Shown: positions 34,521 to 42,420 of the stretch, piece by piece
Numbering within the stretch: position 1 is the stretch's first letter
Layout: each line of letters opens with the position of its first letter
Assembly: GCF_022458745.1 (NCBI RefSeq)
Contig: NZ_JAJJJF010000001.1
Location: 372,001 to 436,000, forward strand
Direction: 5' to 3'
Origin: Bacillus piscicola
Lineage (GTDB): Bacteria; Bacillota; Bacilli; Bacillales; Marinococcaceae
DNA: 64,000 nt
Program-made: the position numbers and the translations under genes
Notes under the pieces: model-generated
Databases searched by the model: none
The model's input: only the letters and a program-made list of their open reading frames with translations
Told to the model about the DNA's origin: nothing

Positions 34521-34604
34521 ATGTTATCCGTGTGGTTGTATGGGTTTGGGGTCTGTTTATCTATTATAGGATTCTCTCTATGGAAATGGTATTTCAATAA
34601 TTGA
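34521..34604 (+). CDS. Very small membrane ORF after the symporter (possible symporter accessory protein)
   Basis: ATG 34521 opens a 27-residue frame with one hydrophobic helix and a basic/aromatic end: LYGFGVCLSIIGFSLWKWYF. Small single-helix proteins are encoded directly after many SSS symporters and this has their look. AAGGGGTGAG is at 34491-34500, about 20 bases from the ATG, so the true start may be a non-standard codon nearer to it. Too short for most gene finders. Confidence 0.4.
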   Translation: MLSVWLYGFGVCLSIIGFSLWKWYFNN

Positions 34605-34652
34605 AAAATTTTAATTATTAAAAACAAATAGCAAATTGGAAGGATGATTTGA

Positions 34653-35486
34653 ATGAACATCACAAAAAAGTATGAAACGGTAGAGGTTGAAGTAAAAGGT
34701 AACGTAGCTATTATTACGATGGACCGCCCTAAGCAACTGAATGCGATTAATAAACAACTGACAATAGATGTTTGGAACGCCTTAGATGAGGCAGAGAAGG
34801 ATAAAACAATAAACGCAGTTATTTTGACAGGGACGAATAACAACTTCTCATCAGGAGTTGATTTAAAAGAAGTATTTGATATGCCTTCCCCAATAGGAGA
34901 AGAACCTTCTGAGGTGTGGAGAGATCATCTCAATGATATGCTCGGCGTATCACTGAAAATGTGGAATTTGCGGATGCCGGTTATTGTTGCTGTGGATGGT
35001 TATGCATTGGGAGGAGCGGCAGACTGGGTGCTATCTGCAGATGTGGCAATCGCGTCTGATAAGGCAATTTTTGGAGAGCCGGAGATTCGATTTGGATCAG
35101 CTCCTCCGACATTAATGATGCCATGGGTCCTTGGGCTGAGAAAGTCAAAAGAATTGCTTTTCACAGGAGATTCAGTTGATGCGGAAGAAGGACATAGAAT
35201 AGGTGTTTACAATAAAGTTGTATCTCAGGATAGCTTAATGGAAGAGTCTATGAAGTTAGCAGAGAAAATGGCGAATATTCCACCGTCCGCACTAAAAATA
35301 ACAAAGAACGCTATTAATAAAATTTATGAAATGATGAATATTAAAGAATCACTTGATTATAATCTGGAAGCTTCGATTTCAATGTTTTTCCTAAATTCCG
35401 AAAAAGATATTGCTGACGTTGGAGAGGCTATAAAAGAGAAAGGATTAAAAAACTTTCTAAGTGAGGCCAATAAGAATTTTGAGTAA
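34653..35486 (+). CDS. Enoyl-CoA hydratase/isomerase family protein
   Basis: A 277-residue crotonase paralogue: MDRPKQLNAINKQL, NNFSSGVDLKEVF as oxyanion segment, YALGGAADWVLSADVAIAS and FGEPEIRFGSAPP. One catalytic Glu position is kept (GEPEI) while the other is Asp in the GGAADW segment, so the reaction may differ from plain hydration (isomerase, carnitinyl-CoA dehydratase and related types have such changes). It lies 28 bases before the acyl-CoA synthetase gene. ATG 34653 follows GGAAGGATGATTTG. Confidence 0.88.
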   Translation: MNITKKYETVEVEVKGNVAIITMDRPKQLNAINKQLTIDVWNALDEAEKDKTINAVILTGTNNNFSSGVDLKEVFDMPSPIGEEPSEVWRDHLNDMLGVSLKMWNLRMPVIVAVDGYALGGAADWVLSADVAIASDKAIFGEPEIRFGSAPPTLMMPWVLGLRKSKELLFTGDSVDAEEGHRIGVYNKVVSQDSLMEESMKLAEKMANIPPSALKITKNAINKIYEMMNIKESLDYNLEASISMFFLNSEKDIADVGEAIKEKGLKNFLSEANKNFE

Positions 35487-35514
35487 AAACTAGGAGAGGG
35501 CGAGGAATAGACTT

Positions 35515-37665
35515 ATGGGTTATTTAAACTATGATTTAGATACATTATTTAAGCCTGATTCAATTGCCATAATAGGAATTTCCCCAAAAGAAAACAGAGC
35601 AACACTTGCTTATAGGAATCTTATTAACTTAGGGTACAAGGGAGATATTTATTTTGTGAACCCCAAGTACGACACGGTCCATGGTAAGACATGTTATCCA
35701 ACTATTAGTGATATACCTTCTACTATTAATTCGATTTACGTTAGTATTCCAGGGGATCATGTCATTCCGGCACTCGAACAAGCCAAACTTAAAGGAGCCA
35801 CGAGCGCAGTTGTTATTTCAAGTGGGTTTGGAGAGGGAGAAGGAGCCGGAAAAGAAAAATCAGACCAGCTCGTTCGATTTTCTAAAGAAAATAATTTTGC
35901 TGTATGCGGTCCTAATTGCCTAGGATTGATAAATGCTTCTTATAGTTTCTCATCTTATGGATTTTTCTTCCCTGATGAGTTTCTGAAGGGTAACGTCGGG
36001 GGGGTTTTCCAGAGCGGAGGGTTAATGCACGCGATTGCTGGTGAACTGAGTCAACGAGGAGTAGGGATGAGTTCCATTGTCTCGAGTGGTAATGAAACGG
36101 TTGTTAACAGCAGCCACTATCTAGAGTATTTGGCGAATGATCCAGATACAGATGTAATAATCGGATTCCTTGAAGGGATCAAGGATCCAGATAGGTTTGT
36201 GAAAGCGGCAGAAATAGCATTTAAAAATAAAAAGCCTATTATTGTTTTCAAAGTTGGCAAATCTGAGAAAGCAGCTGAATCCGCGGTGGCCCATACAGGA
36301 AGCATGACAGGTAGTGATCAAGTTATCGACACTTTATTGAAACAAAAAGGGATTATTCGAGTGAATGATATAGATGAATTGATCGAAACTACGGTGTTGT
36401 TTTCTAATAATAAAAGAATGAACGGTCCCAATTTAGCTATCACGACTACATCTGGTGGCGAGGCAGGGATGTACGCTGATCTCGGGGAAGAATTAGGGAT
36501 TGAGTTTTCGGAGTTTTCAAATGACACGAAAGATAGATTGGCAAATGTGTTACCTGATTTTGGAAGTATGGGTAATCCTCTTGATACTACTGGGAACGCC
36601 GCGCTTGATAAGGACCTTTATTCCACATGCTTAAGTACATTGGCTGAGGACCAGAATGTTGATGTGATTGCCGTTTCTCAGATGGATATCAATGAAGTTT
36701 CTCTTAAAAACAACAAAGCTACCCAGGTTATCGTTGAGAGTATCATAGAAAACGCTAAAATTTATGATAAACCCATGATTTGCTTCACTCCTAATTCAGG
36801 AGGAGCGGACAAAGCAGTGTGCAAAAGGCTTAAAGAAAATGGCATCCCGCTTTTAGTAGGGGCTCGGCCAGCATTGACAGCGATAAAAAATTTAAGTTGG
36901 TATTCATCCATGCTGCGAAATAATAAAGTTAGAGCATCAGAAAAACAAACGAACAGTAATGTTGGACGATTGCCAGATAAACCGGTACTGACAGAAAGAG
37001 AAAGTCAAGAATTATTGAAAGAGTATGGAATAGGAATTTCCGAAAAAGAGCTCGTTACGACACCAGAAAAGGCTGCCCTCCAAGCTGAATCAATAGGATA
37101 TCCTGTAGTGATGAAGGTGGAGTCAGCAGACGTTCCTCATAAATCAGATGCTGGCGGTGTGAAGCTGAATTTGCAGAACGCTGAAGAAGTAAAGATAGCA
37201 TTTGAAGAGATCATGACTTCCGTAAGACTGAAACATCCAGATGCTTTTATCAATGGTATTGTTGTGGAAGAAATGGTCCAGGGTGGAATCGAAGCTTTAA
37301 TTGGAGTTAAAAATGATCGGTTATTTGGCCCGACAGTCATCCTGGGATCTGGTGGAATTCTGGTAGAGTTACTAAATGATTATAGTTCACGAGTAGCCCC
37401 TGTAGATTACGCGGAAGCTTTAGAGATGATTAAGGAAACTAAACTCCATACACTGTTATCCGGTTATAGAGGTAAGCCAAAGGGAGATATTGAATCACTG
37501 GCTAAAACAATAGTGAAAATGTCAAATTTAGCATTGGATTACCGAGATCAAATACAAGAAATTGAAATAAACCCTATGATGGTACTGTCAGAAAATATGG
37601 GATGCCGTGCAGTTGATGGATTGGTGGCATTAAAGGAAAAATCACCAAATAGTGTGAAGGTGTAA
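35515..37665 (+). CDS. ADP-forming acyl-CoA synthetase (acetate-CoA ligase family, single chain)
   Basis: A 716-residue fusion of the alpha and beta parts of the ACD superfamily. Order: CoA-binding Rossmann domain (SIAIIGISPKENRATLAY), ligase domain with VFQSGGLMHAIAGEL, and AVAHTGSMTGSD, whose His is the phospho-carrier; then, from about residue 490, an ATP-grasp domain (YPVVMKVESADVPHKSDAGGVKL, EEMVQGGIEALIGV, ATP-binding GPTVILGSGG). It makes acyl-CoA from acid, CoA and ATP, giving ADP and phosphate. One known branch (DddX) instead cleaves dimethylsulphoniopropionate to acryloyl-CoA and DMS; I cannot tell the branches apart from reading alone. ATG 35515 lies behind GGAGAGGGCGAGG. Confidence 0.88.
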   Translation: MGYLNYDLDTLFKPDSIAIIGISPKENRATLAYRNLINLGYKGDIYFVNPKYDTVHGKTCYPTISDIPSTINSIYVSIPGDHVIPALEQAKLKGATSAVVISSGFGEGEGAGKEKSDQLVRFSKENNFAVCGPNCLGLINASYSFSSYGFFFPDEFLKGNVGGVFQSGGLMHAIAGELSQRGVGMSSIVSSGNETVVNSSHYLEYLANDPDTDVIIGFLEGIKDPDRFVKAAEIAFKNKKPIIVFKVGKSEKAAESAVAHTGSMTGSDQVIDTLLKQKGIIRVNDIDELIETTVLFSNNKRMNGPNLAITTTSGGEAGMYADLGEELGIEFSEFSNDTKDRLANVLPDFGSMGNPLDTTGNAALDKDLYSTCLSTLAEDQNVDVIAVSQMDINEVSLKNNKATQVIVESIIENAKIYDKPMICFTPNSGGADKAVCKRLKENGIPLLVGARPALTAIKNLSWYSSMLRNNKVRASEKQTNSNVGRLPDKPVLTERESQELLKEYGIGISEKELVTTPEKAALQAESIGYPVVMKVESADVPHKSDAGGVKLNLQNAEEVKIAFEEIMTSVRLKHPDAFINGIVVEEMVQGGIEALIGVKNDRLFGPTVILGSGGILVELLNDYSSRVAPVDYAEALEMIKETKLHTLLSGYRGKPKGDIESLAKTIVKMSNLALDYRDQIQEIEINPMMVLSENMGCRAVDGLVALKEKSPNSVKV

Positions 37666-37670
37666 GTTAT

Positions 37671-37714
37671 TATGGCTGTTCCAGCAGTGAGACTTCATTG
37701 CTGGAACAGCCATA
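37671..37714 (+). terminator. Hairpin after the acyl-CoA synthetase gene
   Basis: TATGGCTGTTCCAGCA (37671-37686) and TGCTGGAACAGCCATA (37699-37714) form a perfect 16-bp stem with a 12-base loop, just past the stop codon. It has no T-run, so it may act as an mRNA 3'-end protector or a factor-dependent terminator. Its core GGCTGTTCCAG recurs at 40003. Confidence 0.65.
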
Positions 37715-37789
37715 GCATATAATCGCAAAAAGCTGATTGAAAATCTTTACTGATAATCAAGTCGCTGAAAGAATGAGAGGTGAGGACCT

Positions 37790-39007
37790 ATGATGGAGAA
37801 TAGATGGGCAGCACTGGCTCTGATTGGTACGGCCGTATTGTTCTCCTTAAGCCTTTGGTTCAGTGCATCCGTTATAGCCCCTGACTTAAAAGAGAGTTGG
37901 GGCTTAACCTCATTCACAGAGGCTTGGTTATCTGCATCAGTTCCAACTGGTTTTGTAATTGGGGCATTAATAAGTGCTTATTTTGGTTTAGCCGACAGAT
38001 TTAATATTAGAAAACTATTTGCTCTCTCAGCACTATTAGGGGCTATGTTCAATGGATTGCTTATCTTTGTAGACCAAGCAATCATCGGAATTACGCTTCG
38101 TATTTTAACTGGTATTATTTTAGCCGGTGTTTATCCTACATCAGTTAAACTCATTTCTCAATGGTTTCCAAAACAACGAGGCATTGCAACAGGGATCCTA
38201 ATAGCGTCCTTAACATTGGGTTCATCATTTCCACATTTTATTTCTATATTTGTAGCTTTCATAGATAGTCGACTGGTGATTTTGATTAGCTCTATTCTTG
38301 CTATATTGGCAGCTATGCTAATTTACGGAATACTGAAAGATGCTCCGATACCTTCTAAAAAAACTCCTTTTTCATTAGGTTTAATGAAGAAAGTAGTAAT
38401 GAACAAGCCAGTAATGTTGGCTAACTATGGTTATTTCGGTCACATGTGGGAATTATATGCAATGTGGACTTGGCTTCCTTCTTTTTTAGCTGCCAGTTTC
38501 TTAACTTACTCGCCTTCCTCAGATCCCTGGTTAAGTATGCTTGTTTCCTTTACTTCCATTGGAATTGCAGGAGGAGTTGGTTGTGTAGTGGGAGGAATTG
38601 TGGCAGATAAAATTGGACGTTCCTCTTTAACTATTACAGCGATGTCAGTTAGTGGACTATGTGCCATTGGAATAGGTTTAACCTTTGGAAGTAATATATG
38701 GATAACTGTAGTATTGGCCCTAATTTGGGGAGGAGCTGTTATTGCTGATTCCGCTCAATTTTCAGTGGGGGTATCTGAATTCGCCGAGATAGAGTATGTT
38801 GGGACCGCTTTAACCTTTCAAATGTGCATTGGCTTTTTAATTACGATTATCTCCATTAATTTAGTTCCAATCTTTCAATCTATTATTGGTTGGGAATGGG
38901 TGTTTACACTGTTAAGTATAGGACCAATGCTGGGGATTATAGCAATGGTAAAGTTTAAAGATTATGAGACAGGTTTATATACAGAGGATAAGGGGGTAGC
39001 AAAATGA
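37790..39007 (+). CDS. MFS transporter, paralogue of the 21.7-kb gene
   Basis: A 405-residue, twelve-segment major facilitator protein. WFSASVIAPDLKESWGL in segment 1, GLADRFNIRKLFALSALLG after segment 2, and YGYFGHMWELYAMWTWLPSF at segment 7 align by eye with the MFS gene at 21665-22831. Segment 4-5 contains GIILAGVYPTSVKLISQWFPKQRGIA. Substrate unknown; it overlaps the next gene by four bases, so carrier and AcuI-type reductase are made together. ATG 37790 follows AGAGGTGAGG. Confidence 0.87.
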   Translation: MMENRWAALALIGTAVLFSLSLWFSASVIAPDLKESWGLTSFTEAWLSASVPTGFVIGALISAYFGLADRFNIRKLFALSALLGAMFNGLLIFVDQAIIGITLRILTGIILAGVYPTSVKLISQWFPKQRGIATGILIASLTLGSSFPHFISIFVAFIDSRLVILISSILAILAAMLIYGILKDAPIPSKKTPFSLGLMKKVVMNKPVMLANYGYFGHMWELYAMWTWLPSFLAASFLTYSPSSDPWLSMLVSFTSIGIAGGVGCVVGGIVADKIGRSSLTITAMSVSGLCAIGIGLTFGSNIWITVVLALIWGGAVIADSAQFSVGVSEFAEIEYVGTALTFQMCIGFLITIISINLVPIFQSIIGWEWVFTLLSIGPMLGIIAMVKFKDYETGLYTEDKGVAK

Positions 39008-39996
39008 ATAATTTTCAAGCATTGGTAGTAAACAAAAACGGGGAAAAAGATATTTTGGTTGATTTAAAAGAACGCACAAAGGACGATTTACCACAAGGAG
39101 AAGTGCTGATTAAAGTTCATTATTCCAGTGTGAACTACAAAGATGGACTGGCGAGTATTCCAAATGGGAACATTGTCAAAGGTTATCCAATTGTCCCTGG
39201 AATTGATTTAGCTGGAATAGTAGAAAGTTCAGACGACAGCCGTTATGCTTCGGGCGATGAAGTAATTGTCACAAGCTACGGGCTTGGGGTATCTCACGAT
39301 GGTGGCTTTAGTGAATATGCTCGTGTCCCTTCTGAATGGGTGGTACCCTTACCAGATGGTTTAACTTTGAAAGAATCGATGATATACGGAACAGCAGGGT
39401 TTACAGCTGCGTTATCCATATTGCGATTGGAAGAAGAAGGAGTAAAGCCAGATAGTGGTCCTGTCCTTGTTACGGGTGCAACAGGCGGTGTAGGAAGTAT
39501 GGCAGTTGCTATGCTCGCAAAGCTTGGGTATGAAGTGGTTGCAAGTACAGGGTCAACAGAGCAGATCGATTACTTGAAAAGCTTGGGTGCCTCAGAGGTG
39601 ATATCACGCTCGGATGTCAACCCCGAGAAAATACGTCCGCTTGATAAGCAGCGCTGGGCAGGGGCAGTTGACCCTGTCGGTGGTGAAACCCTAGCTTATA
39701 TCCTGAGTACGTTAAAGTATGGGGGGACTGCTGCGGTAAGCGGGCTAACTGGGGGCGGTAAAGTACCAACTAGTGTTTTCCCGTTTATTTTAAGAGGTGC
39801 AAATTTGGTTGGTATTGATTCTGTGTATTGCCCGATGGAACGACGCAGGAAGGTTTGGGACAAACTGGCAAGTGATTTCAAAATAGCCAAACACCTTGAA
39901 GAGATTGCGGATGAAATTACGCTTTCTGACCTTCCGTCAACGTTATCAGATATCTTGCAAGGTGCTGTCACAGGGAGGAAAGTGGTGAAAATATAA
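39004..39996 (+). CDS. Acryloyl-CoA reductase/quinone oxidoreductase, AcuI/YhdH family
   Basis: A 330-residue medium-chain reductase without the zinc ligands of alcohol dehydrogenases. VHYSSVNYKDGLA, then YPIVPGIDLAGIV, and DEVIVTSYGLGVSHDGGFSEYARVP are typical of the YhdH/AcuI branch; the NADPH site is VLVTGATGGVGSMAVAML, followed by STGSTEQIDYLKSLGASEVI. Characterised AcuI enzymes reduce toxic acryloyl-CoA to propionyl-CoA with NADPH. The overlap (ATGA) with the MFS gene and the nearby hydratases, hydrolase and CoA ligase fit such a role here. Confidence 0.87.
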   Translation: MNNFQALVVNKNGEKDILVDLKERTKDDLPQGEVLIKVHYSSVNYKDGLASIPNGNIVKGYPIVPGIDLAGIVESSDDSRYASGDEVIVTSYGLGVSHDGGFSEYARVPSEWVVPLPDGLTLKESMIYGTAGFTAALSILRLEEEGVKPDSGPVLVTGATGGVGSMAVAMLAKLGYEVVASTGSTEQIDYLKSLGASEVISRSDVNPEKIRPLDKQRWAGAVDPVGGETLAYILSTLKYGGTAAVSGLTGGGKVPTSVFPFILRGANLVGIDSVYCPMERRRKVWDKLASDFKIAKHLEEIADEITLSDLPSTLSDILQGAVTGRKVVKI

Positions 39997-40001
39997 AAAA
40001 T

Positions 40002-40040
40002 CAGGCTGTTCCAGTCCTTTTTGGATACTGGAGCAGCCTG
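40002..40040. terminator. Terminator between the AcuI-type gene and the TetR gene
   Basis: CAGGCTGTTCCAGT (40002-40015) pairs with ACTGGAGCAGCCTG (40027-40040), 14 positions with one wobble. The reverse strand has a T-rich tail after the stem, so it suits the convergent TetR gene best; it shares its core with the hairpin at 37671. Confidence 0.7.
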
Positions 40041-40078
40041 TTTGAGTGTCTAAGAGTGTTGTAGCTGTGGCTGAAAAG

Positions 40079-40684
40079 TTATTGACTAACGATGTTTTGG
40101 TTCATCAGAGAAGATTTTAACGTTTCTAGGCAAATCTCCTTGTAGTATTCATGAAGCTCATCTTGCTCTCTCATTAACCACTGGATTAGACAGCCGTCGA
40201 TTAAAGCACGAATGGAAATAGACGCCTTTTGCTTATCCATCTCAGGAAAAATTCCTTCCTCTTGGCCGAGCGTTACAATTTCATTTCCGATTCGCCAACA
40301 GTTTTCATAAAACTTATCGTTAATGTCTTTGAAATGACTGTTATGTCTAACTTGGCCTAAAAAATCAATGTAAACGCGAAAAAACCGTTTGTTTTCTGCG
40401 GGGGTGGAGAAAGCCGCGTTCACGTAGGCTGTTAATTTTCCGATGGCGGTTGTTTCTTTTTGGATAGCGTTATATTCTTTTTCATAAATTTTGTCAGTAA
40501 TCCATTCCAATAAATGGCGTAGCACGTCTTCTTTATTTTTAAAGTGGTAATTCGTCACGCCCTTACTTACACCAGCATAATCAGCAATGTCTTGCAAGGT
40601 AAGGGAGTGGAACCCTTTATCAGCAATAGCCTGCAGCGAAGCTATTAAAATCTGACTTCTGCGCTTTTCTTTTAGTTTACTCAT
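40079..40684 (-). CDS. TetR-family transcriptional regulator (BetI-like)
   Basis: A 201-residue regulator. The N-terminal helix-turn-helix is RRSQILIASLQAIADKGFHSLTLQDIADYAGVSKG with VTNYHFKNKEDVLRHLL, the TetR_N pattern; the helical C-terminal domain binds an unknown ligand and looks like that of BetI-type members (FFRVYIDFLGQVRHN). ATG 40684 follows GGAGGTTTTGTG; the open frame continuing to 41047 is not coding. It is convergent with the accessory block and the best local candidate for controlling it, possibly in response to an acyl-CoA or the substrate. Confidence 0.9.
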   Translation of the reverse strand: MSKLKEKRRSQILIASLQAIADKGFHSLTLQDIADYAGVSKGVTNYHFKNKEDVLRHLLEWITDKIYEKEYNAIQKETTAIGKLTAYVNAAFSTPAENKRFFRVYIDFLGQVRHNSHFKDINDKFYENCWRIGNEIVTLGQEEGIFPEMDKQKASISIRALIDGCLIQWLMREQDELHEYYKEICLETLKSSLMNQNIVSQ

Positions 40685-40730
40685 CACAAAACCTCCATAG
40701 TAGTATAGTGTTATTCCTCTAGTATACCAC

Positions 40731-40759
40731 AATAATGACCGGTTAACATAATGATTATT
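40731..40759. promoter_or_regulatory. Possible operator upstream of the TetR gene
   Basis: An imperfect dyad centred on GTTAAC (40742-40747) has AATAAT on the left and ATTATT on the right, and lies close to a TATACT-type -10 for the reverse-strand gene. It contains GACCGG, as the importer promoter does. Autoregulation is plausible but untested. Confidence 0.4.
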
Positions 40760-40868
40760 CAGAAAATTTTTCGTATCTGTTTTTTCCTTTCGTAATATTA
40801 TTTTTGCAGTCCTTTGTTTCGTGCTAGAATATAGAGGAGTGAACGATACAGAGCTGAGGTGGAAGTGA

Positions 40869-42335
40869 ATGAAATGGAAAACAAAGGCAGCGGCGGCGGT
40901 TACGGCTGCTGTGTTAATAGCAGGAACTGGCGGTGTATTTGCGGGAATGAATATCAGCGACGGTTCAGATTCTTCTCGTTCTGCCTCTTCAACAACACCG
41001 TCTGAAGAAGCGGAAAGTGATTCTGCTGCCTCCACAGCAGAAGGCATGGATAAAATAGAACAAGTCTATGACATTATAAATGAAAAATATATGGAGGATG
41101 TCGATGAAGACAAGTTGATTGAAGGGGCTTTGTCAGGGATGGTAGAAGAATTGGGGGATCCTCATTCTGCCTATATGGATAAAGAGACTGCAGATGAATT
41201 TACCCAGTCGCTTGAGTCTTCTTTTGAAGGAATCGGTGCGGAAGTCAGTATGGTGGACGACACGGTGACGATTGTTTCGCCGTTCCGAGATTCTCCTGCT
41301 GATAAAGCTGGTCTACGCCCGAATGATCAAATAGTGGAAGTGAACGGTGAAAGCACAGAAGGGGATTCTCTTCATGATACTGTCTTGAAAATTCGAGGTG
41401 AAAAAGGCACCACTGTTACGCTTACCGTACGTCGTCAAGGAACGACAGACCCGTTTAAGGTAGAAGTGAAACGGGATGAAATACCAGTGGAAACAGTTCG
41501 TTCTGAGGTGATGGAAGAAAACGGTGAATCGATAGGTTATCTGGAGTTGACTTCTTTTTCGGAGGATACAGCAAAAGAATTTGAAACACACTTGAAAAAA
41601 TTAGAAGATCAAGGTATTGATGGTTTAGTGATAGACGTCAGAGGCAATCCCGGTGGCTTTTTAACGAGTGTGGAGGAAATTGGCGACCTGATTATCCCAG
41701 GCGATAAGACTGTTGTCCAAATTGAAGATCCTAATGGTGAAAAAGGACGTTCTATTTCCACCTTAGAAGAGAAGAAACCTTACCCGATCGTTGGATTAAT
41801 TGACAAAGGCAGTGTATCTGCCTCGGAGATTTTGGCCGCAGCTCTGAAAGAAGCGGGTGGATATGAACTAGTCGGTGAAACAACGTATGGGAAAGGTACC
41901 GTCCAGCAGTCTTTGCAGCTTGGAGATGGCAGTGAGCTAAAGCTTTCTATGTTTAAATGGCTCACGCCGGATGGAAATTGGATAAATGAAAAAGGAGTTA
42001 CTCCTACGGTGAAAGTGAAACAACCTGATTACTTCTACTCGGCTGTCCTCTCTCCGGAAGATAAACTTGCGAAAGACGACATCGGAGAGCAGGTGGAGAT
42101 TGCCCAGAAAATGCTTCAAGGACTAGGACTTGATCCGGGTCGTCAAGATGGATATTATGACGAAAATACCGCAGCTGAAGTTCGCGAGTTTCAAAAAGAA
42201 AAGGGTTTAGAAGCAACAGGTATTATTAATGAAAAAACAGCATCCCACATGAATCAGGCACTTCTGGAATTAATACGGGATTCTGCGAATGATAGACAAT
42301 TGAAAAAAGCTATTGAAATAGCTGGCTCGCAGTAA
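40869..42335 (+). CDS. ctpB: Carboxyl-terminal processing protease CtpB (S41)
   Basis: A secreted, membrane-tethered serine protease; in B. subtilis CtpB cleaves SpoIVFA in the forespore-mother-cell signalling pathway. The 488-residue product has a signal/anchor segment (about 8-27), a Ser/Glu-rich linker, a PDZ domain at about 105-190 (SPADKAGLRPNDQIVEVNG), the S41 core with catalytic Ser317 in KGSVSASE, Lys342 in YGKGTVQ and Gln346, and a C-terminal peptidoglycan-binding domain (about 405-475). ATG 40869 follows GAGGTGGAAGTGA. minJ lies downstream as in B. subtilis. Confidence 0.93.
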   Translation: MKWKTKAAAAVTAAVLIAGTGGVFAGMNISDGSDSSRSASSTTPSEEAESDSAASTAEGMDKIEQVYDIINEKYMEDVDEDKLIEGALSGMVEELGDPHSAYMDKETADEFTQSLESSFEGIGAEVSMVDDTVTIVSPFRDSPADKAGLRPNDQIVEVNGESTEGDSLHDTVLKIRGEKGTTVTLTVRRQGTTDPFKVEVKRDEIPVETVRSEVMEENGESIGYLELTSFSEDTAKEFETHLKKLEDQGIDGLVIDVRGNPGGFLTSVEEIGDLIIPGDKTVVQIEDPNGEKGRSISTLEEKKPYPIVGLIDKGSVSASEILAAALKEAGGYELVGETTYGKGTVQQSLQLGDGSELKLSMFKWLTPDGNWINEKGVTPTVKVKQPDYFYSAVLSPEDKLAKDDIGEQVEIAQKMLQGLGLDPGRQDGYYDENTAAEVREFQKEKGLEATGIINEKTASHMNQALLELIRDSANDRQLKKAIEIAGSQ

Positions 42336-42420
42336 ACAGATGTAGACGCTTGAAGCTGCCTGCTGAACTGACCGTGTGGCAGTTTCTCGTGTCGATTTTA
42401 GAAGAAAAGGGGTTGCAGTC

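Noticed and set aside
40685-41047. N-terminal extension of the TetR protein
   Set aside because: It lies opposite the ctpB signal-peptide region, has no family likeness, and a good ribosome site points to ATG 40684.
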